In this document: positions 43,947 through 54,049 of the stretch, one piece after another | Numbering within the stretch: position 1 is the stretch's first letter | Layout of the letters: each line of letters begins with the position of its first letter | Source of the DNA: Teredinibacter sp. KSP-S5-2 | GTDB taxonomy: Bacteria; Pseudomonadota; Gammaproteobacteria; Pseudomonadales; Cellvibrionaceae | Length of the DNA: 64,000 nt | Assembly: GCF_032773895.1 (NCBI RefSeq) | Contig: NZ_CP120416.1 | Location: forward strand, 2,540,001 to 2,604,000 | Direction of reading: 5' to 3' | Translations under genes and position numbers: made by a program | The notes under the pieces: generated by a model | The model's database searches: none | What the model saw: only the letters and a program-made list of their open reading frames with translations | What the model was told of the DNA's origin: nothing

Positions 43947-44699
43947 ATGGGGAAGCAAAACATCCTTATTACCATGGCCGGTCGAGGGTCTCGTTTTTAC
44001 AAAGCGGGCTACAAAGAACCTAAATATGCTATACAGGCGCACGGCCACAGCCTATTTCACTGGTCAATGAAATCTCTTGAAAACTTTCACCACCCGGAAA
44101 ATAACTATATCTTTGTTTGCTTAAAAGAAAACAACTCCACTGATTATGTAAAACAGCAATGCAAAGAGCTTGGCATTAACAATGTTAGTGTATTCGAGCT
44201 TGATGAGCTCACCGATGGACAAGCAACCAGCGCTTATATCTCCCGGAATTTGTGGGCGCTTGATGCACCACTACTCATCTACAACATCGACACCTATGTT
44301 AACCCCAAAGCATTAATACCCACAGATATAAAACCAGGGTCAGATGCCTGGGTACCCTGCTTTCAAGTACCGGGAGATCACTGGAGCTTTGTCAAACTTG
44401 GACCGGACGGATGGGCAGTAGATTGTGCAGAAAAAACACGTATCTCAGACTACGCATCTATTGGTTTATACTGGTTTGCCAAAGCCAGCGAATACGTGTC
44501 GACCTATGAACATTTTTTTGCTGATCCCAAGAACCTTGTTAAAGGGGAAAGATATATTGCCCCAATGTACAAGCATTACATAGAAACAGGAAAGAAAATT
44601 TCCATAGTTGATCTACCTGTCGATGATGTACATGTATTGGGAACGCCAGAAGAACTGGATATATTCTTAAATACATCAACTACTTTAATCACAAACTGA
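43947..44699 (+). CDS. Sugar/alcohol-phosphate nucleotidyltransferase-like protein
   Basis: The 250-residue protein begins ILITMAGRGSRFYKAGYKEP, a variant of the nucleotidyltransferase signature G-x-G-[ST]-R...P-K. It has a likely metal/Asp motif in LLIYNIDTYVNP and a DGQATSAY segment in the middle. It probably charges a phosphorylated substrate with a nucleotide for the cluster's transferases. The gene is 15 bases after the HAD phosphatase and ends the plus-strand operon. Substrate and nucleotide are unknown. Confidence 0.78.
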   Translation: MGKQNILITMAGRGSRFYKAGYKEPKYAIQAHGHSLFHWSMKSLENFHHPENNYIFVCLKENNSTDYVKQQCKELGINNVSVFELDELTDGQATSAYISRNLWALDAPLLIYNIDTYVNPKALIPTDIKPGSDAWVPCFQVPGDHWSFVKLGPDGWAVDCAEKTRISDYASIGLYWFAKASEYVSTYEHFFADPKNLVKGERYIAPMYKHYIETGKKISIVDLPVDDVHVLGTPEELDIFLNTSTTLITN

Positions 44700-44791
44700 A
44701 CAACTAAAGCAGACCCATCAAATGATAGTAATCTGTACCAAGACACAAAAAAGAAAAACGACTATCAAATACAAACTGGATAGATAAAGGC

Positions 44792-44816
44792 CGACTACTT
44801 CCCCTAGAAGTAGTCG
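44792..44816. terminator. Hairpin between glycan cluster and sthA
   Basis: CGACTACTT and AAGTAGTCG form a 9-bp perfect stem with a 7-base loop between two converging genes. The T tract is short, so strength is uncertain. Confidence 0.55.
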
Positions 44817-44824
44817 TTTGAGAA

Positions 44825-46225
44825 TTAATTATGCCGATTGACCCGATTCAATCCATTTAACGCAGCAACCCTATAAGCCTCTGCCATCGTCGGGTAATTG
44901 AAAGTGGTATTCACAAAGTAGTGAATATTATTGGCCTCACCCGGCTGGTTCATAATGGCTTGGCCGATATGAACAATTTCCGAAGCTTCCGCGCCAAAGC
45001 AATGTATACCCAGAATTTCAAAGGTATCGATATGGAAAAGAATTTTTAACACACCGACATCTTCTCCACTGATTTGTCCGCGTGCAGTATCTTTGAAGAA
45101 TGCTCGTCCCACTTCATAGGGAATTTTTGCAGCAGTCAGTTCTGCTTCAGTTTTCCCCACCGAACTAATTTCTGGCAAGGTATAGATACCCGTTGGCGCA
45201 TCCTCGATAAAACGAGGTTCACGGCTCAAAATCGTGTCGACAACCGCTCGCCCCTGATCATATGAAGCACTGGCCAGACTTGGCCAACCTATAACGTCTC
45301 CGGCAGCATAGATGTGCTCTACTTCCGTTTGATATTTTTTATTTACCGATATCTGACCACGATGATTGGCTTTCAGCCCGGACTTTTCCAAATCCAGCAT
45401 GTCGGTATTGCCGGTGCGACCGTTACACCACAGTAGCGCATCCGCTTTGATACGTTTGCCAGATTTTAAGTAAATCTGAACACCGGTGTCGGTGGTCTCA
45501 ACACGCTCATAATCTTCACTGTGACGAACCATCACACCGCCGTCACGCAAATGATAGCTAAGTGCATCCGATATTTCGTCATCAAGAAAAGACAGCAACC
45601 TCTCCCGACCATTTATTAAGTCAACCTTTACACCTAAACCAGCAAATATAGAGGCATATTCGCAACCGATCACTCCCGCCCCATAAATAATGAGCGTTCG
45701 AGGCGTATGCTGCATATCCAGAATGGAATCACTGTCGTAAATACGGGGATGATTAAAGTCCACATTGTTTGGGTGGTATGGACGAGACCCGGTAGCAATA
45801 AGAATATTATCGGCCGAAATAATATCTCTCACCCCATGAGGATCGGTTACTTCCAACTTATCCTTAGCTAAAAACTTCGCCATACCATTGTGAACTTCAA
45901 TACGGTTTTTGGTGAAGTACGCTGTGTGCATTTCCACTTGTTTGGGAATCACCTTTGAAGCTGCACGCAATATATCCGGATAAGTAATCATCTTGGTGTA
46001 ACCAAGCGCTCGGAAAAAAGGCTGTTTACGTAACTGAATAACCTGTTTCACCGCTTGACGCAGTGCCTTGGACGGAATGGTTCCTTTGTGAGTACAATTG
46101 CCACCCAAAGATCCGCGATTATCGATCACGCCCACTTTCAAATCACTTTTAGCGGACGCCATTGCCGCAGCTTCACCGGCTGGTCCAGCACCAATAATCA
46201 GAAAATCGTATTTATAATCAGCCAT
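44825..46225 (-). CDS. sthA: Soluble pyridine nucleotide transhydrogenase
   Basis: The 466-residue flavoprotein transfers reducing power between NADPH and NAD. It belongs to the disulfide-reductase superfamily, but the active-site region reads [16 protein letters not shown]: the second cysteine of the usual CxxxxC is Thr, as in SthA. The FAD start is [18 protein letters not shown], the NAD site is [20 protein letters not shown], and the C-terminal [19 protein letters not shown] is typical. It is next to the NQR operon, as in pseudomonads. Confidence 0.95.
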   Translation of the reverse strand: MADYKYDFLIIGAGPAGEAAAMASAKSDLKVGVIDNRGSLGGNCTHKGTIPSKALRQAVKQVIQLRKQPFFRALGYTKMITYPDILRAASKVIPKQVEMHTAYFTKNRIEVHNGMAKFLAKDKLEVTDPHGVRDIISADNILIATGSRPYHPNNVDFNHPRIYDSDSILDMQHTPRTLIIYGAGVIGCEYASIFAGLGVKVDLINGRERLLSFLDDEISDALSYHLRDGGVMVRHSEDYERVETTDTGVQIYLKSGKRIKADALLWCNGRTGNTDMLDLEKSGLKANHRGQISVNKKYQTEVEHIYAAGDVIGWPSLASASYDQGRAVVDTILSREPRFIEDAPTGIYTLPEISSVGKTEAELTAAKIPYEVGRAFFKDTARGQISGEDVGVLKILFHIDTFEILGIHCFGAEASEIVHIGQAIMNQPGEANNIHYFVNTTFNYPTMAEAYRVAALNGLNRVNRHN

Positions 46226-46271
46226 AATAAATATGTATCACCCTACACAATAGCGACTAACTTAAAGCAAA

Positions 46272-46532
46272 TTAATTTTTTCGTGGTTTACTTGCGTCGT
46301 ATGCCAAGTCCTGAACGGCCTTTCGTGCAGCGAGTTTTTTCTCTAAATTCTTTTGCTTCTCACTCTCGCATATTTCCATATCGCCGCCACATATTTCGCA
46401 CTTCCCTTTCAAACCTAATTTCTGAATGCCGCCACAGGAGCCTTTTAATGGCTCACGTCCCATGATCACGCCTATAGCCATTCCAGCGATAACCAATACC
46501 ATAATAATAAAAGCAAAAATATATATACTCAT
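46272..46532 (-). CDS. nqrM: Na+-NQR maturation protein NqrM
   Basis: The 86-residue protein has one N-terminal membrane helix (about 3-23) and a cytoplasmic or periplasmic cysteine cluster, GSCGGIQKLGLKGKCEICGG, with a further Cys in EICES. NqrM is needed to build the iron centre in NqrD-NqrE. Its ATG shares one base with the apbE stop codon, so it is the last gene of the nqrABCDEF-apbE-nqrM unit. Confidence 0.93.
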   Translation of the reverse strand: MSIYIFAFIIMVLVIAGMAIGVIMGREPLKGSCGGIQKLGLKGKCEICGGDMEICESEKQKNLEKKLAARKAVQDLAYDASKPRKN

Positions 46533-47614
46533 TAGTTCATGTACCTTTTAAATTCGTCGGTATACTTAACTTTAAAATCAAGCTCACCGGTCTGTCCTTC
46601 TGCATCCGAACGAATAATTAAATACACTGCCATGTTTTCCATCTCAGCAAATGCCATCGCCTTCTCGGGCCCCATAACGTTCAAGGCTGTAGCATAAGCG
46701 TCAGCTTTACTACCAGAATCAGCAATCACCGTTACGGATGCCAATTTATGGGTGATGGGCCTGCCTGTGGCCGGGTTAATCGTGTGTGATACTCTGACAC
46801 CCGCTTCTTCATAATAGTTGCGATAGTCGCCGGATGTCGCCATTCCTCCCTGGGAAATTTCGATTGTCTGCATCGAGCCCGAATGGGAAAAGCTGGGCTT
46901 TTCAACCCCAATACGCCAAGGTTGCCCGCGAGGGCTATTGCCCTTAAGTTTTAACTCACCACCAATCTCTACCATGTAGTCAGTAAAACCGTTTTGCTCA
47001 ATCAACTCGGCTATAACATCCGTAGCATAGCCTTTGGCAATTGCGGATAAATCGATATAAACATCTTTAAGCTTTTTCACCTGCCGGGTTTCGAGGTTTA
47101 ACTCAATATTGTGGTATCCAACCCGAGCACGTCGCTCTTCAATTTCCTGCTCCGAAGGAAGCTTTCCTTTTGGCGTTTCAGGACCAAAACCCCAGAGGTT
47201 TACCATTGGACCCACTGTGACATCAAATGCACCCTGAGTTTTTTCACTGACAGTTTGCGCTTCTTTTAGTACGTCAAACAGTGGTTCAGATACAACAACC
47301 CACTCGCTGAGCGGTGCCTGGTTTAGCAAGGACAACTCCGAATCAGGAATGTAGGTAGACATGATCTGGTTAATTCCCTCAAGCGCCTTATCAATGTGCA
47401 TTTGCATAGTTTGTTCGGCTTGAGTGACATTGGGGTTTACCACCATCGTTATATGGTACACCGTCCCCATCGTAGCCCCTTCCAATTTGTAGCTTTTAGG
47501 GCCTTCTTGCTTCTGACAGGATATAAGAAATAAACATGCGACAAGAAAAAAAGAAAGCGAGACAAGTTTTCCCTGTCTCGCTTTAACGTGAATATTTAAA
47601 GAATAGTTTGACAA
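46532..47614 (-). CDS. apbE: FAD:protein FMN transferase ApbE (lipoprotein)
   Basis: The 360-residue protein has a lipoprotein signal with lipobox LISC (Cys near residue 33) and the ApbE pattern: YKLEGATMGTVYHITM, FDVTVGPMVNLWGFGP, KGYATDVIAELIEQ and the late SGSKADAYATALNVMG that binds magnesium and FAD. It attaches FMN to Thr of NqrB and NqrC in the same operon. No ATG is in frame; TTG at 47614, with AAGG eight bases before it, is the only reasonable start. A terminator-like hairpin overlaps its first codons. Confidence 0.93.
   Translation of the reverse strand: MSNYSLNIHVKARQGKLVSLSFFLVACLFLISCQKQEGPKSYKLEGATMGTVYHITMVVNPNVTQAEQTMQMHIDKALEGINQIMSTYIPDSELSLLNQAPLSEWVVVSEPLFDVLKEAQTVSEKTQGAFDVTVGPMVNLWGFGPETPKGKLPSEQEIEERRARVGYHNIELNLETRQVKKLKDVYIDLSAIAKGYATDVIAELIEQNGFTDYMVEIGGELKLKGNSPRGQPWRIGVEKPSFSHSGSMQTIEISQGGMATSGDYRNYYEEAGVRVSHTINPATGRPITHKLASVTVIADSGSKADAYATALNVMGPEKAMAFAEMENMAVYLIIRSDAEGQTGELDFKVKYTDEFKRYMN
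47553..47581 (-). terminator. Terminator-like hairpin inside the start of apbE
   Basis: On the minus strand GCGAGACA and TGTCTCGC form a perfect 8-bp stem with a 9-base loop. They are followed by a T-rich run (TTTCTTTTTTTC), and the hairpin starts about 117 bases after the nqrF stop. It lies within the first apbE codons, so it may be an attenuator that lowers expression of apbE and nqrM. Confidence 0.45.
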
Positions 47615-47697
47615 GCCTGTAACCTTTTAGAAAAACGTTAACCAGTAACACTGTGATAGCAGACTATGCTACCACAGAGCTTATTAAAGCTTTTCGG

Positions 47698-48921
47698 TTA
47701 GCCGCCAAAATCATCCAGCATGATGTTTTCGTCTTCGACACCAAGATCTTTTAGCATCTTGATAACAGCCGCGTTCATCATGGGAGGCCCACACATGTAG
47801 AACTCACAATCTTCTGGTGCTGGGTGATTTTTCAAATATTCTTCATATAGAACATTGTGAATAAATCCGGTTAAGCCATCCCAGTTGTCTTCTGGTTGAG
47901 GGTCAGATAAAGCAACATGCCATTTGAAGTTGTCATTTTCTGAGGCCAACTCATCGTATTCTTCGGCGTAGAACATTTCACGCAGAGAACGAGCACCGTA
48001 CCAGAAAGACATCTTACGCTTAGACTTCAATCGCTTAAGCTGATCAAAGATGTGCGAACGCATTGGTGCCATACCTGCACCACCACCAATGAATACCATT
48101 TCTGCATCAGTATCTTTAGCGAAGAACTCACCGAATGGACCGTATACCGTAATCTTGTCGCCTGGCTTCAAATTAAATACATATGAAGACATCAAGCCTG
48201 GCTGGATACCCTTACTACCAGGAGGTGGCGTCGCAATACGGATATTGAACTTAACCAAACCTTTTTCTTCTGGGTAGTTCGCCATTGAGTAAGCACGAAT
48301 AACCGGCTCAGTGGTTTTACACTCTAAATTGAAGAAGCCGAAATGCTCCCAATCGCCACGATACTCTTCCTCAATCACGAAATCAGAGAATTTAACGTGA
48401 TATGCAGGTGCTTCCAACTGAACATAACCACCAGCACGGAAGTCCACGTTCTCGCCTTCTGGCAATTTAAGAGTAAGCTCTTTAATGAAGGTCGCAACAT
48501 TGGGGTTAGAAACAACCTCGCACTCCCACTGCTTAACACCGAAGACTTCCTCTTCAACTTCAACCTTCATGTTCTGCTTAACCGGAACCTGACAGCTTAA
48601 GCGCCAACCTTCGCGCTGTTCGCGCTTGGTGAAGTGCGATTCTTCAGTAGGCAGAATCGAACCACCGCCTTCTTCAACAATACACTTACACTGGGCGCAT
48701 GTACCACCACCACCACAAGCGGAAGGTAGAAACAGCTGTGCGTCTGCAAGTGTGTTCAACAGCTTGCCACCAGCAGGAACGGTTATTTCTTTTTCATTGT
48801 TAACGATGATTGTTACATCACCGGAGTTAACAAGTTTCGAGCGTGCTGCCAAAATCACTGCGACGAGCAAAAGCACAATCACGGTGAATAAGACAACGCC
48901 TAATATAATTTCTAAATTCAT
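47698..48921 (-). CDS. nqrF: Na+-translocating NADH:quinone reductase subunit F
   Basis: The 407-residue electron-entry subunit has an N-terminal membrane helix (about 3-25), a plant-type 2Fe-2S domain with C69, C75, C78 and C110 ([16 protein letters not shown]), and a ferredoxin-reductase module. The FAD motif is RAYSMANYP, the NADH site [13 protein letters not shown], and the C-terminal [14 protein letters not shown]. It takes hydride from NADH and passes electrons to the iron-sulfur centre and on to NqrDE. It is 21 bases after nqrE. Confidence 0.97.
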   Translation of the reverse strand: MNLEIILGVVLFTVIVLLLVAVILAARSKLVNSGDVTIIVNNEKEITVPAGGKLLNTLADAQLFLPSACGGGGTCAQCKCIVEEGGGSILPTEESHFTKREQREGWRLSCQVPVKQNMKVEVEEEVFGVKQWECEVVSNPNVATFIKELTLKLPEGENVDFRAGGYVQLEAPAYHVKFSDFVIEEEYRGDWEHFGFFNLECKTTEPVIRAYSMANYPEEKGLVKFNIRIATPPPGSKGIQPGLMSSYVFNLKPGDKITVYGPFGEFFAKDTDAEMVFIGGGAGMAPMRSHIFDQLKRLKSKRKMSFWYGARSLREMFYAEEYDELASENDNFKWHVALSDPQPEDNWDGLTGFIHNVLYEEYLKNHPAPEDCEFYMCGPPMMNAAVIKMLKDLGVEDENIMLDDFGG

Positions 48922-48942
48922 GTGCTGAATATTCCTCGCCAG

Positions 48943-49551
48943 TTACAGGGAAATGCCGCTGAAAGACATAAAGCCCAATGACATCAAACCAACAGTGATA
49001 AAGATAATCCCCAAGCCACGAAGACCCGCAGGAATATCACTGTACTTAAGCTTCTCATTGATGCCCGCAAGCGCAGCAATTGCCAATGCCCAACCAACAC
49101 CAGAGCCAGCACCGAAAACAACACTTTCAGTGAAGTCCAGGCCTCGCTCTACCATTAACAGTGAACCACCGAGGATGGCACAGTTAACTGTAATTAGCGG
49201 AAGGAACACACCCAATGCGTTATAAAGCGACGGTACATACTTATCCAAGAACATCTCAAGGATTTGTACCATTGCCGCAATTACACCGATGTAACAAATC
49301 AGGCCAAGGAAACTCAAATCTACGTTGGGTAGACCAGCCCAAGCCAAAGCACCATCTTGCAGCAAGTAGTTGAAGATCAAATTGTTAACCGGAATCGTTA
49401 GGGTTTGAACAACCACAACCGCGATACCCAGACCAATCGCCGCTTCAACTTTCTTGGACACGGCCAGGAATGTACACATTCCAAGGAAGAAGGACAGCGC
49501 CATATTCTCAACGAAGATGGCTTTTACAAACAAACTAATGAGATCTTCCAT
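48943..49551 (-). CDS. nqrE: Na+-NQR subunit E
   Basis: The 202-residue membrane protein has six helices and the NqrE/RnfA pattern ([20 protein letters not shown], then [20 protein letters not shown]). Cysteines in these two motifs, with those of NqrD, hold the membrane 2Fe-2S centre. Its start shares one base with the nqrD stop, so the paired subunits are co-translated. Confidence 0.97.
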   Translation of the reverse strand: MEDLISLFVKAIFVENMALSFFLGMCTFLAVSKKVEAAIGLGIAVVVVQTLTIPVNNLIFNYLLQDGALAWAGLPNVDLSFLGLICYIGVIAAMVQILEMFLDKYVPSLYNALGVFLPLITVNCAILGGSLLMVERGLDFTESVVFGAGSGVGWALAIAALAGINEKLKYSDIPAGLRGLGIIFITVGLMSLGFMSFSGISL

Positions 49552-50210
49552 TACACCGCCTCCTGAACTTTAGTGTTTGGCGCAATTTTGAACTCAGCAG
49601 TCTCAACTTGTTCAGTTTTAACGCTTCGAATTGCCCAAATGATCAGACCGATAAGGAAAAACGCACTAGGAGGAAGCAGCATCATGCCATTTGGCTCGTA
49701 CCAACCACCGTTGTTTACGGTTTGCATAATTTCAATACCGAATAACTTTCCTGCACCAAACAACTCACGAAGGAACGCCAAGGTGATAAGCATAAAGGAA
49801 TAGCCAAGGCCGTTCCCGATACCATCCAGAAAGCTTGGAATCGGTGGATTTTTCATCGCAAAAGCTTCAGCTCGACCCATTACGATACAGTTGGTGATAA
49901 TCAAACCAACAAACACCGACAATTGCTTGCTGATATCAAACGCCACAGCTTTAAGCACCTGATCAACAAGGATTACCAGCGAAGCAATAACAGTCATTTG
50001 CACAATGATACGAATACTGCTTGGAATGTGGTTACGAATAACCGCAACAAAGAAGTTTGAAAACGCAGCTACCAAAGTCAATGCAACACACATAACCATG
50101 CTGACTTTTAAACTACTGGTTACCGCCAACGCCGAACAGATTCCAAGAACCTGAAGCCCGATCGGGTTGTTGTCAAAGACAGGCTTAAATAATAAATCTT
50201 TCACTTTCAC
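49551..50210 (-). CDS. nqrD: Na+-NQR subunit D
   Basis: The 219-residue membrane protein has six helices, paralogous to NqrE in inverted orientation. Diagnostic stretches are [20 protein letters not shown] near the start and [20 protein letters not shown], each with the metal-binding Cys. It sits three bases after nqrC and one base overlaps with nqrE. Confidence 0.97.
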   Translation of the reverse strand: MKVKDLLFKPVFDNNPIGLQVLGICSALAVTSSLKVSMVMCVALTLVAAFSNFFVAVIRNHIPSSIRIIVQMTVIASLVILVDQVLKAVAFDISKQLSVFVGLIITNCIVMGRAEAFAMKNPPIPSFLDGIGNGLGYSFMLITLAFLRELFGAGKLFGIEIMQTVNNGGWYEPNGMMLLPPSAFFLIGLIIWAIRSVKTEQVETAEFKIAPNTKVQEAV

Positions 50211-50213
50211 GGT

Positions 50214-50987
50214 TTAGGCCTCCCCATTTTTCAGGTTTTGCAAAAACTTGCCATAGCCTCGGTCGCTAAACCAGAACGCCATCATGTTAGCAACACCACG
50301 CGCAGTAAGTGTTGCACCAGACAAGCCATCAACTTTGTGTTCGGCATCCTTGGTTTGCTCAGTAACGGCCCCTTTAATAACCGTAAGAGCAGGCTGACCG
50401 TTTTCGTCGAACACTTTTTTGCCCTTCCATATTTGCTTCCAAAGCGGATTATCCACCTCAGCACCCAACCCTGGTGTTTCAATGTGCTCGTAGTAGCCAA
50501 GCCCGACCACCGTATTTAAATCAGACTCCAAAGCAATGAAACCGTATAACGTTCCCCAAAGACCATAACCTCGAATTGGGAGAATGATCGTTTCAAGACC
50601 TGAATCGCCTTTTACCAAGTAAACTTCGGCGTATTTTTCACGACGAGCCAGACCAGCAATGTCTTCTTCAGCAGAAAGAACTTCAGAAAATTTTGGGTCT
50701 TTGGCAGCAGCTACTTGCTCATAACTTTCAGGGTCAACGGCATCACTAAATTCGCCAGTATCAAGATCAACAATCTTGGTTTCGATTGGCCCGAAAAGAT
50801 CTTCGATCTTTTGAGTTTTGTCGTACAAACCAGCGGCCTGCAGAATGTTCTTTTTAAAGTCGCGCGCTTTGTTCGCTTCTTGAGCGGGCTTTAACATCAC
50901 TGCTGCGGTGGACACAACCACTGAGCAGACGATACAGAGCAAAAACGCAACCGTTACGGTTTTCTTAATAGTATCGTTATTAGACAC
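50214..50987 (-). CDS. nqrC: Na+-NQR subunit C (covalent FMN)
   Basis: From the GTG at 50987 the protein has 257 residues, starting [25 protein letters not shown] lies seven bases before it and it overlaps nqrB by 8 bases; the longer open frame inside nqrB is rejected. One N-terminal membrane helix (about 11-31) precedes the periplasmic domain with the flavinylation motif DGLSGAT (220-226), so FMN should be on Thr226 by ApbE. Confidence 0.96.
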   Translation of the reverse strand: MSNNDTIKKTVTVAFLLCIVCSVVVSTAAVMLKPAQEANKARDFKKNILQAAGLYDKTQKIEDLFGPIETKIVDLDTGEFSDAVDPESYEQVAAAKDPKFSEVLSAEEDIAGLARREKYAEVYLVKGDSGLETIILPIRGYGLWGTLYGFIALESDLNTVVGLGYYEHIETPGLGAEVDNPLWKQIWKGKKVFDENGQPALTVIKGAVTEQTKDAEHKVDGLSGATLTARGVANMMAFWFSDRGYGKFLQNLKNGEA

Positions 50988-52182
50988 GTGCCAACCTCCG
51001 CTTAATATTAGACTGAACAACGAAGTGGTCGATAAGTGGAGCAAATAAGTTGGCGAACAAGATGGCCAGCATCATACCTTCTGGATAAGCCGGGTTAACC
51101 ACTCGTACCAACACTACCATCACGCCTATCAAGCCACCGTACCACCACTTACCAGCGTTGGTCATGGAGGCCGATACCGGGTCGGTTGTCATAAAGAACA
51201 AACCAAAGGCAAAGCCACCCAACACAAAGTGCCACCAGAAAGGCACAGCAAACATTGGGTTTGAATCACTGCCTACAGCATTAAAGATCAACGCTGTGAG
51301 AATGGTTCCGATAATGGTACCAAGCACGATTTGTCTGGAAGCAATGCCTGTGACTAACAAGAACACACCACCAATAAGCAGAGCCAGTGTTGATGTCTCA
51401 CCAATTGAGCCCGCCATATGACCTAGGAACGCATCCATCCAGGTTAGCTGGCTTTGAAGCGCTTCAAGGCCTTGCTGAGAAGCAACAGAAAGTGCTGTTG
51501 CACCAGTATGCCCATCAACCGCTACCCACACCGCATCACCAGAGATCGACGCTGGGTATGCAAAGAATAGGAATGCACGACCAGTCAGTGCGGGGTTAAG
51601 GAAGTTTTTACCGGTTCCACCAAATACTTCTTTACCAATAACAACACCGAAGCTAATACCCAGTGCAGCTTGCCAAAGCGGTAATGAAGGAGGACAGGTC
51701 AACGCAAACAGGATAGAAGTAACAAAGAAACCTTCGTTCACTTCATGACCACGCTTAAGAGCAAATAACACTTCCCAGAATCCACCCACAGCAAAAACTG
51801 TAAGGTAGATAGGTAAGAAAAATACTGCACCGTATATAAAGTTATCCCAGATACTGGTTGGATCGTGACCAGCCAACATGGCAATAATCACACCGCGCCA
51901 ACCTTCGATACCAGTAGCACCCATTTCAGCAAGTACAGTGTTTGCCTGCCAACCCAGGTTATACATACCGTAAAACATGGCCGGAAACGCAGCAAACCAA
52001 ACCATGATCATCACACGCTTCAAGTCTATACCGTCTCGAACGTGAGAGGTTGTCTTGGTGATGTCATTGGGTTGATACATTAATGTATCTGCAGCTTCGT
52101 AAAGCGCATAAAAATATTCGAACTTGCCACCCTTATGAAAATGCGGGGCAATATCATCGAGGAAATTACGTAATACTTTCAC
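50980..52182 (-). CDS. nqrB: Na+-NQR subunit B (covalent FMN, Na+ path)
   Basis: The 400-residue membrane protein has about ten helices. The flavinylation motif DGHTGAT (223-229) should carry FMN on Thr229. The [15 protein letters not shown] and [20 protein letters not shown] stretches are typical of NqrB/RnfD. NqrB binds riboflavin and contributes to the sodium path. It is two bases after nqrA. Confidence 0.97.
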   Translation of the reverse strand: MKVLRNFLDDIAPHFHKGGKFEYFYALYEAADTLMYQPNDITKTTSHVRDGIDLKRVMIMVWFAAFPAMFYGMYNLGWQANTVLAEMGATGIEGWRGVIIAMLAGHDPTSIWDNFIYGAVFFLPIYLTVFAVGGFWEVLFALKRGHEVNEGFFVTSILFALTCPPSLPLWQAALGISFGVVIGKEVFGGTGKNFLNPALTGRAFLFFAYPASISGDAVWVAVDGHTGATALSVASQQGLEALQSQLTWMDAFLGHMAGSIGETSTLALLIGGVFLLVTGIASRQIVLGTIIGTILTALIFNAVGSDSNPMFAVPFWWHFVLGGFAFGLFFMTTDPVSASMTNAGKWWYGGLIGVMVVLVRVVNPAYPEGMMLAILFANLFAPLIDHFVVQSNIKRRLARV

Positions 52183-52184
52183 GA

Positions 52185-53528
52185 TTAACCCTCCTTCTCG
52201 ATTCGCGTTAGATTATCGCGAAGAATTGGGCCAAATTCGTACTTGCCATTACAAACAAACGAACACAAGGCGAGATCCTCTTCATCTAACTCTAGGCAAC
52301 CTAATTTTTGTGCCATATCTGTATCACCAACAATCAACGCACGTAGTAATTGGGTCGGCAGAATATCTAACGGCATAACCTTTTCGTAGGCACCGATTGG
52401 AACCATTGCTCTCTCGGAACCATTGGCAGATGTTGTGAAATCGAATTTCTTTTTACCAAAGAGTTTCGATACATAAATCGGCATGGCGGAGAAACGATCA
52501 AATCCAGGTACACAGAAATGCAACATGGGACGCTCACGCCCTTCTGTTAACACGCTCACCTGGTTGGCATAACGGCCAAGGAATGCGGTTGGGCCCGCAG
52601 CAGTGGAACCACCGAATACAGAGCCAGAGATCAAGCGATTCTCACCCGTTTTCAAGCTACCAGCAGTCAACTCTTCCAGGCTGGCACCTAAACGAGTGCG
52701 AACCAAGCGAGGGTCTTCAACCTGTGGACCTGCTAAAGCAACAACACGGCTGGTGCTCAGCTTACCGGTAGAGAACAACTCACCAACAGCAATCACATCC
52801 TGATAACCAAGAGTCCAAACCACTTTTTCAGCGTTAACCGGATCAAGGAAATGAATATGGGTTCCAACATTCCCGGCTGGATGCACACCGCCAAACACTT
52901 CGTATTGAACATTTGACGCTGGAGCAGCTGGAATCTCGGCTTGATCAGCATGACACACATACAGCTTACCTTGAGTAAGCTTGGACAATACTTGCAAACC
53001 ATTTTGGAAAGCTTCTGGCTTTTCAGCAATCACGATCGCTGGATCAGCGGCCAACGGATTGGTATCCATTGCGCTAACAAATATCGCCGCAGGGCGAGTA
53101 TTTGTCGCTGGAACGCGACTGTATGGACGCGTGCGAATTGCAGTCCATAAACCAGAGTTAATTAAGTTTTCGGCAACCTGCTCGTCCGACAAACCTGATA
53201 GCTGATCCTGACTATAGCTGGCAAAGCTTTCTTCTTCCTCGCCTTCTACGTCAATCACAACAGACTGAAGTACTCGTTGATAGCCACGGTTAATGGCTGA
53301 CACAGTACCACTGGCTGGTGCGGTATAACGCACGCCTTCAGTTTTTTTGTCTGTGAATAGGAGTTGACCGAGTTTGACCTTATCACCCACCTGCACTTCC
53401 ATCGTTGGTTTCATACCGTGGTAATCAAAACCAACAACAGCTACTGAGCGGATAGTAGGGCCATCTTCTATGGATTGTCGGGGAGCCCCCGAAATAGGTA
53501 AATCCAACCCGCGACGGATCTTTATCAT
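52185..53528 (-). CDS. nqrA: Na+-NQR subunit A
   Basis: The 447-residue cytosolic subunit starts [20 protein letters not shown] at the ATG 53528; an in-frame TTG seven codons upstream is less likely. It has the family blocks [40 protein letters not shown], and the C-terminal [19 protein letters not shown]. NqrA has no cofactor but anchors the complex and helps bind quinone. It is the first gene of the operon. Confidence 0.97.
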   Translation of the reverse strand: MIKIRRGLDLPISGAPRQSIEDGPTIRSVAVVGFDYHGMKPTMEVQVGDKVKLGQLLFTDKKTEGVRYTAPASGTVSAINRGYQRVLQSVVIDVEGEEEESFASYSQDQLSGLSDEQVAENLINSGLWTAIRTRPYSRVPATNTRPAAIFVSAMDTNPLAADPAIVIAEKPEAFQNGLQVLSKLTQGKLYVCHADQAEIPAAPASNVQYEVFGGVHPAGNVGTHIHFLDPVNAEKVVWTLGYQDVIAVGELFSTGKLSTSRVVALAGPQVEDPRLVRTRLGASLEELTAGSLKTGENRLISGSVFGGSTAAGPTAFLGRYANQVSVLTEGRERPMLHFCVPGFDRFSAMPIYVSKLFGKKKFDFTTSANGSERAMVPIGAYEKVMPLDILPTQLLRALIVGDTDMAQKLGCLELDEEDLALCSFVCNGKYEFGPILRDNLTRIEKEG

Positions 53529-54049
53529 ACGTCTTAGCCTAACTTTCAATGTGAAAAAACTGGTTGCACGGAAACTTAAAAATCAAACGTTCCAACATCT
53601 TGTGCAGTGTCAGAAAGCTTGAACACCAATCTTCCTGTTCTGGATGCTCTCAAGTCAAAGACTCACAATTCTTATGGCTTTAACTGGGCAGCTCACTCAA
53701 CACGAGCGAAGATTTTTGTTTCCCATTGTGGTGTCGCTAACTGTATTTGAAATAGTTTCTACAAACCCACACCACACAGGTGATTTTGAGTTTAAGACTA
53801 GTACTTGAATATTAATTAGTCGACCCTGAAAAAAACCGCCGTAATTATAAGGACGAGGTCGACAAATGGCCAGTGGCAATGATGCGTTTCATCAAATAAG
53901 CCGTTGTTTTTGTTTTGATTTTTCAATAACTACCCACAAAAGGTTATTTTTTGGCCTCCACATAAAAGATCTAACCCCTGCTGTATAGAGAAATAAAACA
54001 CCGCTAGAATACCGCCGCTATATAATTTGCCGGTATCCTTGAATCGTCT
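53529..54049. other. Divergent intergenic region nqrA/mfd
   Basis: The 521 bases must hold the promoters of the nqr operon and mfd. The inverted repeat GTCGACC/GGTCGAC (53819-53825 and 53857-53863) is the clearest structure, apart from a perfect TATAAT at 54021-54026 near mfd. A 60-codon frame on the minus strand (53697-53879) has no protein-like character. Confidence 0.45.
54021..54026 (+). promoter_or_regulatory. mfd: Candidate -10 element for mfd
   Basis: A perfect TATAAT lies 23 bases before the mfd ATG. No good -35 hexamer is present at 16-18 bases upstream, so a weak or activator-assisted promoter is possible. Confidence 0.35.

Noticed and set aside
50988-51044. Longer N terminus for NqrC
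   Set aside because: The extra 19 codons lie in nqrB coding sequence; the GTG at 50987 has a perfect Shine-Dalgarno and gives the family start.
53697-53879. 60-codon minus-strand frame between nqrA and mfd
   Set aside because: No ribosome site, no recognisable composition, and overlap with the inverted repeat region.
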